The notes under the pieces were generated by a model. That model did no database searches. It was not told the DNA's origin and was given only the letters and a program-made list of their open reading frames with translations. Source: Hymenobacter jeongseonensis (GTDB lineage Bacteria > Bacteroidota > Bacteroidia > Cytophagales > Hymenobacteraceae). Taken from it: DNA of 64,000 nucleotides. How positions within the stretch are numbered: position 1 is the first letter of the stretch; every line of letters begins with the position of its first letter. This document shows, piece by piece, positions 17,268 through 26,497 of this stretch. The position numbers were made by a program, and so were the translations under genes. The stretch is taken from the NCBI RefSeq assembly GCF_015694725.1, contig NZ_JADQDQ010000004.1, forward strand, positions 469,362 through 533,361. The letters are read 5' to 3'.

Positions 17268-20200
17268 CTAATCTTTCAACTTCACCGATTTGTAGTTGTC
17301 GGTTAAATTCCAATCAATTAGCAAATTGCGTGGGTCAAACCCAACTGTGGCGGGCTTGCCAGGTACCGTCACTGTAATTGTCTGCTGGCCGGATTTAATC
17401 AGGTGCTTTCGCAGGTAGAGCAGCTTGCCTTCCTTGCCCGCTTCAGCGGCAGCAAAGACTCCAATTTCTACCCAATCCTGCATCGGTCGTTTCGTTTCGG
17501 TGCCGGCGCTGTCCACTACCATTTTGCTGGCCTGCAGGGTAAGCGTTACCTGCCAGGGGCCTCCTTTGAGTTGGTTGGCGTTGGCAGTTTTTGTCTCGAA
17601 CTCCCAAAAGGTGTTGGCCTCGAAAAGGTCGTGTAGCAGCGGCTGGAGCGAGTCCGGCGTGGCCGTTTGCAGCTCCCTGTAGAGGTCGAGCGACGTGGGC
17701 CGGGGAATGGCCCCGGGGCGGTGGTGCACCAGCAAATTTCGGAGCGCGCCATTTACCCGGTCCCGGCCGATGTACTGGCTTAGGGCGTACAGCGCGAAGG
17801 GCCCTTTGCGGTAGTTCTGGTAAAAACCCTCGGCCTGCAGCAGTGGCTTGGCGGCCCGGGTGCGTGGGGTTTCGTTTTCTTCCCGCAGGAAGCGCAGCAG
17901 CGCCTGTAGGTGCTCCGGACCGTATTTGTCCTTAACCACGCCCATGGCCGAGTACCAGGCAAGGCTTTCAGTAATCAGACCGGCGCCTTCCACGTAGGCT
18001 TGCTTGAGCTGGTTGCCCCACCACTGGTGCGCCACCTCGTGCGCTACCACGGCCGTCACCAGGTCAAAGCCCCGCTCGTCCTCCTTTGGGTTCATGAGGA
18101 AAAATCCTTCCTCCGCCGTAATGTTGATGGGCGAGGCGTGGTTGCCGAAGGCATAACTGGCATGGGCTACAAAGCGGAGCTGCCGGTGCGGGTAGGGCCC
18201 GAACTGCTTGGTGTAATAATCCAGCGAGGACTGGGCGCTCCGGACCATGCGCACCGGGTTTTCCGTCATTCCCGGGGGATAATAAACCTGAATGGCAACG
18301 TCCTGCTCCGGGCCGGCAGATGGGCTCTTCCATTTTCCTTCCTGCACCGCGTAGTTGGCCGAGAAAAAGGCATATTCGTTGCGAATGGGCGCATCTGTGG
18401 CATAATGGAAGTAGCGGCGGCCAGCTTTGGTCAAGGTCCGGCGCAAGGTGCCCGGGGCCACTACGGTTTGGCCGGCATCGGTGCCTACGATGGCCTCGAA
18501 GCGGATTTGCTCGGGAAACGGGGCGTACCGGCGGGCTGCCACGTCGTAGAGCGAGTAGGTGGCGGGCCGGGGGGCTAGGCCATACGCTTTGCGGGCGCCG
18601 GCTTCGTCCAGCTCCCGGTAGGGCTGGTACCCCAGCACCGGCAGCCACTCCAGATTCCGGAAGCTGGTGCCGTTGGCCAGCACCTGCGCGTCGGCCCCGC
18701 TGTTGGAAAAGCCCTGCGCTTTGTGCTTCACTTGAAAGCACAGGCGTAGCGAGTCGCCGGGTTGCAGGGGCCGGGCCAAGGCGTACATGCGGTAGCCATG
18801 CTCCTCGTCTCTATGAACCTGTTTGAAGGGCTGGTCGAAGTTTACCGCAGCGGTTTCAACGCCGGCCCCGGTTCCAAGATGAATCGAATCGATAGGTGCC
18901 GGGCTGTTGTTTACCAGCAGGTACGTGCCCTTTATCGCCACTACCCGCTGCTGTGGGTAGATTTCCACCTGCAGGTTTACGCCAGTTAGCAGGGGTTGTG
19001 GGGCGTTGTGGTATCGGCGGTAGCGCTGTTCGTAAGCGGCACGCTGCGCCGTGGCTGCTGAGGAGCTCAGGTAGCCATTCAACACGTTGGTATTGTAAAA
19101 GATGAACCCGCCCAGGGTGAAAATGCCCCCCAAGGCCACCGCCGAAACCAGGACGCTGGAACGTGTGAAGCGCCGGCGGGCCAGCTGGAGCCGCGCCGCA
19201 AAACCGCCCTCCCGGCCCCGCACCCAGAACAGCCGCGCCACCACCGCCAGGAGCAGCGCCCAGGCCACCCAGTATCCTTTGAACCACAGCCAGGGCGCCA
19301 GCGACGTTCCAAAGCCAGCCATATCGGTGTAGGTCCAGGGCGGACTGGCGCCGAAGATGAGCAGCTTATGCTCGATGCCCAGCGTAGGCGCAAAGGACAT
19401 GAACCCGTAAACCAGCAGCGCCACCAGATGCCCCACAAACTTCTGATTCACCAGCACGTGCACGGTGAGGGCCAGCAGGGCAAAAAGCAGGCATTCAAGT
19501 AGCTGAAGCCCAAATAGCGCCCGCACGTACAATCCAATTTCGGGTGAGGCACCCCCGATGGCCGCCTGCGCCACCATTCCGGCCGTCATTAAGAAGGCCA
19601 GCCACACCACCAGCACCAGGCTTAGCGCCAGAAACCGACTCAGGAAGAGCACCCACTCGGGCACGGGCGCCGCGTTGGCAACCTCACTCAGCCCGGTTTC
19701 CCGTTCCCGCCACACCAGTTCGCCGGCGTAGAAGATAATGAGCAACGCAATGAGGACCCAGAAAGCGGCCGGCCCCGCCAGGGGAGCGGTCAGGTACTCC
19801 AGCACAAAGTCGGTGCGGGGCAGCAAGGGCACGCCGCGGCCCTTCAAGTTGCCGGATATGGTGGCCCCCACCAGCAGGGCTAAGACGGCCAGCAGCGGCA
19901 GCCCGGCCTTGCTTTTGGCGAGCTGCAAGAAGGATTCCCAGGTGATGAGGCGCAACTGGTGCAGCTGGGTGGCCCAGCCATACGTTCCCCTGGCCTGCGG
20001 CAGTGCCTCCCCGGTGCCCCAGTGCAGCTTCTCCCAAGCCGCCACCGTGGGAGGTAGCGGTTTGCCCGACGGTTGCTTTTGGCCGGTTCCAGGCAATATG
20101 AACTGAAACCGGAAGTAGGTAAACGCGAGCAGGCCCAGCGAAATGCCGAACCACAGGAGGCGGTTGGCGAGAAATGAGCCCTCCAGCAGCAGAAAACGCG

Positions 20201-20885
20201 TGCTTTTCTCCTGCGGGCTCCAGTCAATGGACAGATGGCTCAGCACCGGCCCAAAACTCATCGGGTCGGCCAGATTCCCCCATTCTCCCCCTTTTTCCAG
20301 CAGCGGCCATATCGTGTAGGACGCCGCAAACAGGGCCGCGCCGACCAGATAACTGGCCAGGGCCTTGCGGCTGAGCGCCGCCGCCGAAAACTGCATGGCC
20401 GTCGCGAAAAAGGCGTTGGGCAGCGCGATAAAGAAAAAGGTAGTCAGGTAGGGCGCCACCCGAAACGGACCCAGAATCTCGGCTTCTATCCCGGCAAAGT
20501 GCATGGCCAGCAACATACCCACCGGGATGGCAAGTAGCTGGAACGCGCTGAGGGCAAAGGCAGCCAGGTACCGCCCGCCCAGGTAGGCGGCTTTGCTGGC
20601 GGGGGCCGCGTAGGTGAGCAAATGCATGCGGGTCTGCACGTCGCGGGCCGCCGCCTCACCCGCCACGGAGGCGCCTATCACCAGCCAAAACACGCAGCAG
20701 ATAACCGTGACGGCGGCCATAACGATGGGCGCATTCAGTAAAATGTACCCGTCTCGCGCATCAGAGGCATAGTTGGCAATGACCACCAGAAACGTGATGA
20801 CCAAGATGACCCCGAAGTAGAGCCAGGTAGCGGCCCGGCGCAGCTGGTAGGTGAACTCCAGCGCAAAAATCCGTTGGAACTTCAT
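17268..20885 (-). CDS. ABC transporter permease fused to an M1-family aminopeptidase domain
   Basis: 1205 residues. The N-terminal half (about 1-600) carries two sets of membrane helices like ABC-2 permeases, including REGGFAARL near the last helix. The C-terminal half is a periplasmic gluzincin peptidase domain with zinc motif HEVAHQWWGNQ and a downstream Glu in ESLAWYSAM. A characteristic N-terminal beta domain (NLQVEIYPQQ) precedes it. This fusion occurs repeatedly in Bacteroidota and is paired with an ATPase, here overlapping by 4 nt. It may export or process peptides. The M1 exopeptidase GxMEN motif is not obvious, so exopeptidase specificity is uncertain. Confidence 0.88.
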   Translation of the reverse strand: MKFQRIFALEFTYQLRRAATWLYFGVILVITFLVVIANYASDARDGYILLNAPIVMAAVTVICCVFWLVIGASVAGEAAARDVQTRMHLLTYAAPASKAAYLGGRYLAAFALSAFQLLAIPVGMLLAMHFAGIEAEILGPFRVAPYLTTFFFIALPNAFFATAMQFSAAALSRKALASYLVGAALFAASYTIWPLLEKGGEWGNLADPMSFGPVLSHLSIDWSPQEKSTRFLLLEGSFLANRLLWFGISLGLLAFTYFRFQFILPGTGQKQPSGKPLPPTVAAWEKLHWGTGEALPQARGTYGWATQLHQLRLITWESFLQLAKSKAGLPLLAVLALLVGATISGNLKGRGVPLLPRTDFVLEYLTAPLAGPAAFWVLIALLIIFYAGELVWRERETGLSEVANAAPVPEWVLFLSRFLALSLVLVVWLAFLMTAGMVAQAAIGGASPEIGLYVRALFGLQLLECLLFALLALTVHVLVNQKFVGHLVALLVYGFMSFAPTLGIEHKLLIFGASPPWTYTDMAGFGTSLAPWLWFKGYWVAWALLLAVVARLFWVRGREGGFAARLQLARRRFTRSSVLVSAVALGGIFTLGGFIFYNTNVLNGYLSSSAATAQRAAYEQRYRRYHNAPQPLLTGVNLQVEIYPQQRVVAIKGTYLLVNNSPAPIDSIHLGTGAGVETAAVNFDQPFKQVHRDEEHGYRMYALARPLQPGDSLRLCFQVKHKAQGFSNSGADAQVLANGTSFRNLEWLPVLGYQPYRELDEAGARKAYGLAPRPATYSLYDVAARRYAPFPEQIRFEAIVGTDAGQTVVAPGTLRRTLTKAGRRYFHYATDAPIRNEYAFFSANYAVQEGKWKSPSAGPEQDVAIQVYYPPGMTENPVRMVRSAQSSLDYYTKQFGPYPHRQLRFVAHASYAFGNHASPINITAEEGFFLMNPKEDERGFDLVTAVVAHEVAHQWWGNQLKQAYVEGAGLITESLAWYSAMGVVKDKYGPEHLQALLRFLREENETPRTRAAKPLLQAEGFYQNYRKGPFALYALSQYIGRDRVNGALRNLLVHHRPGAIPRPTSLDLYRELQTATPDSLQPLLHDLFEANTFWEFETKTANANQLKGGPWQVTLTLQASKMVVDSAGTETKRPMQDWVEIGVFAAAEAGKEGKLLYLRKHLIKSGQQTITVTVPGKPATVGFDPRNLLIDWNLTDNYKSVKLKD

Positions 20886-21811
20886 AGCGCAATCCCCTCC
20901 GCTTTCGGTTGCTGACTAACCGAGCTGAAGCAGCCTGTCATGGCACTGAAGTAGACATCTTCCAGGTCCGGCTCCACCGGCTCGAATCCGTGGCCGGGCA
21001 TATCCGGGCTGTACACGTGTACCATGGTGCGGCCACTCAACAGCTTGGCCGAAATAATCCGGTGCTCCTGCTCCAGCGCCGGCAGGTTTTTTTTATCAGT
21101 CAGCTTGCGCCAGATGCGCCCTTTGAGGAAGGCCACGGCCTCCATGGGCTCGGCCTCCAGCAGGATTTGGCCCTGGTTGATGATGGCCATGTTGGTGCAC
21201 AGTTCCGAGACATCTTCCACAATGTGCGTGGAGAGAATTACGACGCTGTTTTCTCCCAGCTCGCTCAATAGGTTGAGAAAGCGCACCCGCTCGGCCGGGT
21301 CGAGGCCCGCCGTGGGCTCGTCGACGATGAGCAGTCGCGGGTTGCCCAGCAGGGCCACCGCTACGCCAAAGCGCTGCTTCATACCGCCCGAAAAGCCGCC
21401 CAGTTTCTGCTTGCGCTTGTCCCAGAGGTTAGTTTGTATGAGCAAGGCCTCGGTGGTTTCCTTGCGCAGCGTGCGGTTGGTAATGCCTTTCAGCACCGCG
21501 AAGTAGTCGAGCAGCTCCTCGGCGCTGGCTTTGGGGTACACGCCGAATTCCTGGGGCAGGTAGCCCAGCGTTTGGCGCACGGCTTCCTTCTGGTTCACCA
21601 CGTCCAGGTCACCCAAAAAGATGTCACCCGCATCGGGCTCCTGCAGCGTGGCGAGCGTGCGCATCAGGGTTGATTTGCCCGCGCCGTTGGGGCCGAGCAG
21701 CCCGTACATGCCCGGCGGAATGTCCAGCGACACATCGTGCAAGGCTTGCACGCCATTCGCATACCGTTTCGAGACATTGCGGATAGTTAGGCTGCCTTGT
21801 TGATTTTTCAT
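20882..21811 (-). CDS. ABC transporter ATP-binding protein, ABC-2 exporter type
   Basis: 309 residues. Walker A GPNGAGKST, Q-loop GYLPQEFG, signature FSGGMKQR, Walker B LLIVDEPTAGLD and H-loop LSTHIVEDV. The C-terminal extension of 90 residues is typical of drug and bacteriocin-type ABC-2 ATPases. It overlaps the permease-peptidase gene by 4 nt and surely works with it. The upstream side faces a divergent LytTR two-component operon, a common arrangement when the two-component system controls the exporter; that link is inference. Confidence 0.95.
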   Translation of the reverse strand: MKNQQGSLTIRNVSKRYANGVQALHDVSLDIPPGMYGLLGPNGAGKSTLMRTLATLQEPDAGDIFLGDLDVVNQKEAVRQTLGYLPQEFGVYPKASAEELLDYFAVLKGITNRTLRKETTEALLIQTNLWDKRKQKLGGFSGGMKQRFGVAVALLGNPRLLIVDEPTAGLDPAERVRFLNLLSELGENSVVILSTHIVEDVSELCTNMAIINQGQILLEAEPMEAVAFLKGRIWRKLTDKKNLPALEQEHRIISAKLLSGRTMVHVYSPDMPGHGFEPVEPDLEDVYFSAMTGCFSSVSQQPKAEGIAL

Positions 21812-22050
21812 TTCTCCTGAGTTGCTTCGGTTTATTCTAAAAAAGAGCTGCTTTCTCTATTTTAGGACGAAGCAATTGTCAGCGGCTCGGATAGCGAAAC
21901 CCGATATGCTGATGCGGGAAAGTATTCGACCAAGTGGGGCTTTGGTGCCGCGAAAGCACTGGCAGGCTCCTTTTCCCATCCCGTAGATTAGCCTTCGCAG
22001 CTGGTCGAAACGCTGGCCCGGGCCACCGCCCACAACCCCACCTTTGTGCT

Positions 22051-23076
22051 ATGGAGCGCGTCAAAAAAATCTTCTGGCTGATTCACCTGTCCGTCTGGAC
22101 CTTGTTCACCTTGCTAGTCTTCTTGCAACTCAGGAGTGACACCGAGGCCTACTGGCGTAGCACCGCGGCGGGGTTTATTGCCACCTGTCTGTATGTTTTT
22201 TACCTCCATTTCTACCTGCTGACTCAGTATTCTGGTAAGCGGAAAGGACGAGGATACTGGCTCCGGCTGGGGGGAATTGCGTTGAGCGGGCCGTTGCCCT
22301 TCTTGTTTTTCCACCAGAAGGCGGTTGATTTTGGAGATTATTCCATGTACTTCTTCACGACCGTACCCATCTTTCTCTTCCTGAGTTGGTTGGCCCGAAT
22401 CACCGAGACGCTGGTCCTCAACACCATCCGGAAAGAGCAGTTGGAGAAGCAGGCCGTGGAAGCCGAACTCACCAACCTGAAGTCGCAGATTAACCCGCAC
22501 TTCCTGTTCAATACCCTCAACAACATCCACACGCTGGTGTACAAGCAAGCCCCAACCGCCCCGGAGGCAGTGATGCACCTGGCCTCGTTGATGCGATACA
22601 TGATATATGAGTCCAATGCGGCCACGGTGCCGCTGGCCCGGGAGATGGATTACTTGCAGGATTACGTGAGCTTGCAGCAGCTTCGCTACAAAAATAGCCC
22701 GGTAGTTGACCTGCAGATAGTGGGGGAAACGGCCGCCTGCTCCATTGCCCCTTTGCTGTTCATCCACCTGCTGGAAAACGCCTACAAGCACAGCCCCGGC
22801 CGCCTGGAGCCCGGCGACCTCAAGGTCAGGGTAGAGGTACAAAATGGCGACCTGACCTTCAGCGTCCAGAACCCCATCGCCAAAAAGCCGGCTTCTTCGC
22901 TGGAAGAACCCGGGGGCATCGGCTTGCCCAACGTTCGAAAAAGACTGGCTTTATTGTATCCCGGCCAGCACACGCTCACCATTCAGGACTCTGGCGACAC
23001 CTTTACGGTCCTGCTCACCATCCACGGTCTACACGTCCCGACTCATGAAAGACAAGCTCACCTGCTACATCATTGA
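22051..23076 (+). CDS. LytS-type sensor histidine kinase
   Basis: 341 residues. Four predicted helices (about 8-135), then the internal kinase domain with QINPHFLFNTLNNIHTLVYKQ (phospho-His before FLFN) and a HATPase domain with LLENAYKHSPG and GGIGLPNVRKRL. The ATG at 22051 is preferred to upstream codons of the same frame because it directly precedes the first helix. The regulator gene overlaps it by 32 nt. It is divergent from the ABC exporter, 239 nt apart; the gap probably holds both promoters. Confidence 0.92.
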   Translation: MERVKKIFWLIHLSVWTLFTLLVFLQLRSDTEAYWRSTAAGFIATCLYVFYLHFYLLTQYSGKRKGRGYWLRLGGIALSGPLPFLFFHQKAVDFGDYSMYFFTTVPIFLFLSWLARITETLVLNTIRKEQLEKQAVEAELTNLKSQINPHFLFNTLNNIHTLVYKQAPTAPEAVMHLASLMRYMIYESNAATVPLAREMDYLQDYVSLQQLRYKNSPVVDLQIVGETAACSIAPLLFIHLLENAYKHSPGRLEPGDLKVRVEVQNGDLTFSVQNPIAKKPASSLEEPGGIGLPNVRKRLALLYPGQHTLTIQDSGDTFTVLLTIHGLHVPTHERQAHLLHH

Positions 23077-23773
23077 GGACGAGCACCTGGCCCAGGAAAT
23101 TCTGGAAGAATACATCAGCAAAGTTTCGTTTCTGGAGTTGAAAGGGACCTTCGAGAGCCCCTTGGAGGCGGCCGCTCATCTGGCGGCCGACCAGCCCGAC
23201 CTGCTGTTTCTCGACATCAACATGCCGGATTTGGACGGGCTCAGCTTCATCCCGATGCTGAACCCCAAACCCATGATTATCCTCACCACCGCCTACGACC
23301 AGTATGCGCTGAAGGCCTATGACTTAGAGGTGAAGGACTACCTGCTAAAACCCTTTACGTTTGAGCGGTTTTACAAAGCCGTGCTGCGGCTGTACCAGGA
23401 GCAAAGCCCCCGCCAGGCCCCAGAAAAACAGGCGGAAAAAGCGGAAACGAAGCCCGAACAGGAGTATATTTTTCTCAAGGTGGGCCACCGCATTCAGAAA
23501 GTAGCTACCCGCGACATTCTCTTCGTGGAGGGCATGAAAGACTATCTGCGGATTCATACCCGGGATGAGAAGATTATGACCCTCTTGAACTTCGCCAAAC
23601 TGGAAGAGCTGCTGCCGGGCCAGGATTTTGCCCGCGTGCACCGGTCGTTTCTGGTCGCCATCGACAAAATCGACCACATCGAGAAAAACCGGATTCAGAT
23701 TGGCGACCAAATTATTCCCATCAGTGACACCTACGCCGAGGCTTTTTATAAAATGCTGAAGGGGTTGCAGTAG
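23045..23773 (+). CDS. LytTR family response regulator
   Basis: 242 residues. Receiver domain with acidic pair EDE near residue 12, phospho-Asp in LLFLDINMPDLDG, switch Thr in ILTTAYDQYA and Lys in DYLLKPFTFERF. A Lys/Glu-rich linker (about 120-140) leads to LytTR DNA-binding domain ending in YKMLKGLQ. It overlaps the kinase gene by 32 nt and is clearly its partner. The adjacent divergent ABC exporter is the likeliest target. Confidence 0.93.
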   Translation: MKDKLTCYIIEDEHLAQEILEEYISKVSFLELKGTFESPLEAAAHLAADQPDLLFLDINMPDLDGLSFIPMLNPKPMIILTTAYDQYALKAYDLEVKDYLLKPFTFERFYKAVLRLYQEQSPRQAPEKQAEKAETKPEQEYIFLKVGHRIQKVATRDILFVEGMKDYLRIHTRDEKIMTLLNFAKLEELLPGQDFARVHRSFLVAIDKIDHIEKNRIQIGDQIIPISDTYAEAFYKMLKGLQ

Positions 23774-23810
23774 GGGAGAGGTTATATATAATGGATTTCT
23801 CTGCCGCGCT

Positions 23811-24045
23811 GCCCCCCCGATGTGGTGCTGCTCGATTTGGGCCCGCCCGGCCTCTCATCAAGTAGTACGTGCCCCGGGTAGTACGTGCCCCGGGCCGACG
23901 TCATTGTGCAAACTGTGTTTGAGAACCCGAACGCATTTACCTGCCCCTGAGCCGGGGCGCGAGCGGCTACCTGTTCAAAAGCATGCCCCTGGCCCAACTG
24001 CCCAAGGCCATCCGCGACGTTGCCGACGGCGGCTTCAGCCTGTGA
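23811..24045 (+). pseudogene. Remnant of a NarL/LuxR-type response regulator receiver domain
   Basis: Two receiver-like pieces are readable in different frames: PDVVLLDLGPPGL (phospho-Asp segment) and LSRGASGYLFKSMPLAQL followed by AIRDVADGGFSL, the end of a NarL-type receiver. The start, the middle and the HTH domain are missing. A 16-bp tandem duplication (tagtacgtgccccggg, 23863-23878 and 23879-23894) lies at the break. The gene is dead. Confidence 0.65.
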
Positions 24046-24051
24046 GCATCG

Positions 24052-24886
24052 GTGGCGCCGGGTGCTGATGGCAACGTAGAATACTATTCCTGGATGACAC
24101 CAGTGGACGAAAATACCGCTATTCTGCTCATTGCCGAGGAACAACACAGCGCCCGTATTCTGCTGCGGCCCTCCAGAGCCCTGGCCTTGGAAACCAAACA
24201 GCTGCCCAAAAACAAGTATTTCCCCGAAGCGCTAACAGTGGAATGCCCAAGCTATCTGCTGCCCTGGCCCACGCGCGTGGCCCCGCTGCCGCATGGAACC
24301 ACAGTCACAACGCAGCTTCGGGGCACGGCCGTTACCGTGCAGCGGTACACCGCCGAGGGCAAGCCGTTACCCCCCTTAGTCACGACTTCGCCGATGGTAT
24401 CCCGGATTTCAATTTGACGGAACGCCCCTGGCCCTGCGAGTTGGTACACCATGGGGGTCGCTACTACACCTATTCGGCAAACTGGCTGTTGTCCTGGTCA
24501 GAAAACGGCAGCAGCAGTGACCGCGAACGGGTGGAGGGCGAAATCAATCAATGGGTGCGTTCCCCTATGCCCCAGCGCTGCAGTTGGCCGTGGGTGTCGA
24601 GGACAGCTTAGTTCTATGGGAGCCCACAACCCAGGGCAATCAGGCGCCCAGCCAGGTTTATCCGCTCCAAGGCGATGTCCCCAACGAACTGAAGTTTGTC
24701 AGAGCTAAACACCTCGTGACCTTAGGCGATTATGGTGCGGTGCTGCATTTTGTCGGCGATGACGAGTACAACCGGGCGCGCATCATCGAGACGGAACACA
24801 CTCCAGTTGTCGTGCTGGAAACCGTTAACAGCCAGCGGTTTGCCTTGATGGAGGGCAACGGCTGCCTCACCCTCCATGCGGTTTGA
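24052..24886 (+). pseudogene. Broken gene of unknown function, two frameshifts
   Basis: Three consecutive segments in three frames read as one protein: NVEYYSWMTPVDENTAILLIAEE in the first, then GIPDFNLTERPWPCELVHHGG, then LAVGVEDSLVLWEP through LEGNGCLTLHAV-like sequence. The first shift is near a run of six C (about 24373), the second near 24545. The beta-strand-rich repeats (VLWEPTT, VTLGDYGAVLHFVG) suggest a beta-propeller-like or SUKH-like fold, but I do not recognise a family. The last codons run into the IS3 remnant end at 24884, so the original 3' end may be lost. Confidence 0.55.
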
Positions 24887-25101
24887 GGTGGTCTAGCCAA
24901 GCCGGACAGAGTTGGAATGTGGTTTGCATGGGGGTTGCGACGTGGTGGATGGGGCGAGTGGTCGCCGAGTGTGGAGTGTCGTCGTCCGGCGTTGTAGTAG
25001 GCAATGTAGTGGTTGATTTCGAGCTTGGCTTCGGCCAAGCCGGGTAAGCGGCCGCCATCGAGCAGCGCGGCTTAGCTTGACTACCTCACTAGACCACCTC
25101 A
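24884..25101 (-). mobile_element. IS3-family remnant with intact terminal repeats
   Basis: A 218-bp element bounded by perfect 13-bp inverted repeats, TGAGGTGGTCTAG at 24884-24896 and its complement at 25089-25101, with TG/CA ends typical of IS3. On the minus strand 24945-25038 encodes EINHYIAYYNAGRRHSTLG, which is the C-terminal end of an IS3-family integrase-core transposase (OrfB). The rest of the transposase is gone, so it is an internally deleted copy. The 72-bp element at 17120-17191 has the same outer 10 bp. Confidence 0.75.
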
Positions 25102-25123
25102 TGCTGTCCACACCCCCTAACTG

Positions 25124-26401
25124 TTAGCGCTCCAGCAGGATTTCCGTGCCTAGAATCACCAGGTCTACCCGGCCTTTCAACGTCTTGTCGATGAAGGGCG
25201 TGTTTTGGGATTTGGATTTCATGAATTCCTTCGTAAAGGTTGTTTCCGCTTCGGTATCAAACAAGACGCAATTGATTTGTTGGCCGACTTCGATGGCGGG
25301 CACCGGCAGGCCCATCAGGCGGCGGGGCTCCGCCGAGTAGCGTTTCACTACCAAGTCCCAACCGAATTTTCCGGGCTCGACGAAGTGGTGATAGAGCGAC
25401 ACCAGGGCCGTATCCAAGCCGGTGATGCCGTTGGGTGCGCTGATAAAATCCTGGGCTTTTTCGAACGGCGTGTGCGGCGCGTGGTCGGTGGCAATGAGGT
25501 CGAATACGCCTTCTTTGAGTCCCTCGAGCAGCGCGTCACAATCGGCCTGCGTACGTAGCGGCGGGTTCATTTTGTAGTTCGTGTCGTAGTCGCCGATGTG
25601 CTCGTCGGTGAACATCAGGTGATGCGGGGCCACTTCGGCCGTCACCTTCACATCGCCGCGCGATTTCCACCAGCGGATGGTTTCCATGCCAAGCTTGCTG
25701 GACACGTGCTGGATGTGCACGTGCGCACCCGCCGCCCGGGCCAGGCGAATGTCGCGGTCAATGATGATTTCCTCCGCGCAGGCCGGCGAGCCCTTGATGC
25801 CGAGCCGGTAGCTCATCACCCCTTCGTTGAGGGCACGCGGCCCGGCCAGCTCCGGCACCTCGCAGTGGCTGGCGAAAAACATCCCGAACTCGGTGGCATA
25901 CTGCATCGCCCGCAGCAGCACCGCCGGGTCGGCGGTGGTGTCGCCGTCGTCGGTGAGCATCTTCACCCCGAGGCCGCGCATGCCCTCGATTTCCGCCAAC
26001 TCCTTGCCCTCGCGGTTTTTGGTGACGCAGCCGGAGGTATACACCGGAATGCGGGACCGGTCCTTGGCATTTTCCAGCACGGTGGCGATGGCAGTCGCCG
26101 AGTCGAGGGCCGGCCGGGTGTTCGGCATCATCACCACGCCGGTAATGCCGCCGTTGATGGCCGCTTCGCTCCCCGTGGTGATGGTTTCCTTGTTCTCAAA
26201 GCCGGGGGCGCGGAAGTGGACGTGGGCGTCAAACATAGCCGGCATCAGCACCCGACCATGCGCGTCGATGACCCGGGCACCTTCGGGAATAGCCAAGCTG
26301 CTGCCGATGTCCTGAATTATTCCTTCGACAATCAGGACATCGCCCTCGACAAGCACAGGTGAATTTTCAGAAGCAATGCGGGCGTTTTGAAGGAGAAGCA
26401 T
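25124..26401 (-). CDS. pyrC: Dihydroorotase
   Basis: About 425 residues, class I dihydroorotase of pyrimidine synthesis; it reversibly cyclises carbamoyl-aspartate to dihydroorotate in the cytosol. The metal motif is DAHVHFR near residue 56, with LTDDGDTT, FASHCEVPE, APHHLMF and ATDHAPHT supplying further metal and catalytic residues. ATG 26401 (MLLLQNARI) starts the amidohydrolase beta-strand; a TTG nine codons upstream is less likely. It is transcribed after pyrB, 96 nt apart, so the two are probably one transcript. GlyR-type or zinc-independent variants are not suggested, as the core residues are intact. Confidence 0.93.
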   Translation of the reverse strand: MLLLQNARIASENSPVLVEGDVLIVEGIIQDIGSSLAIPEGARVIDAHGRVLMPAMFDAHVHFRAPGFENKETITTGSEAAINGGITGVVMMPNTRPALDSATAIATVLENAKDRSRIPVYTSGCVTKNREGKELAEIEGMRGLGVKMLTDDGDTTADPAVLLRAMQYATEFGMFFASHCEVPELAGPRALNEGVMSYRLGIKGSPACAEEIIIDRDIRLARAAGAHVHIQHVSSKLGMETIRWWKSRGDVKVTAEVAPHHLMFTDEHIGDYDTNYKMNPPLRTQADCDALLEGLKEGVFDLIATDHAPHTPFEKAQDFISAPNGITGLDTALVSLYHHFVEPGKFGWDLVVKRYSAEPRRLMGLPVPAIEVGQQINCVLFDTEAETTFTKEFMKSKSQNTPFIDKTLKGRVDLVILGTEILLER

Positions 26402-26497
26402 GGATGGGGGAGTACTGTAAACCGGCAAGGGATGTGGGAATATTCGGGCTGTTGAAGAAGGAAATACACGGGCGGAACCAGCCGCTGCGTCCGGCGT

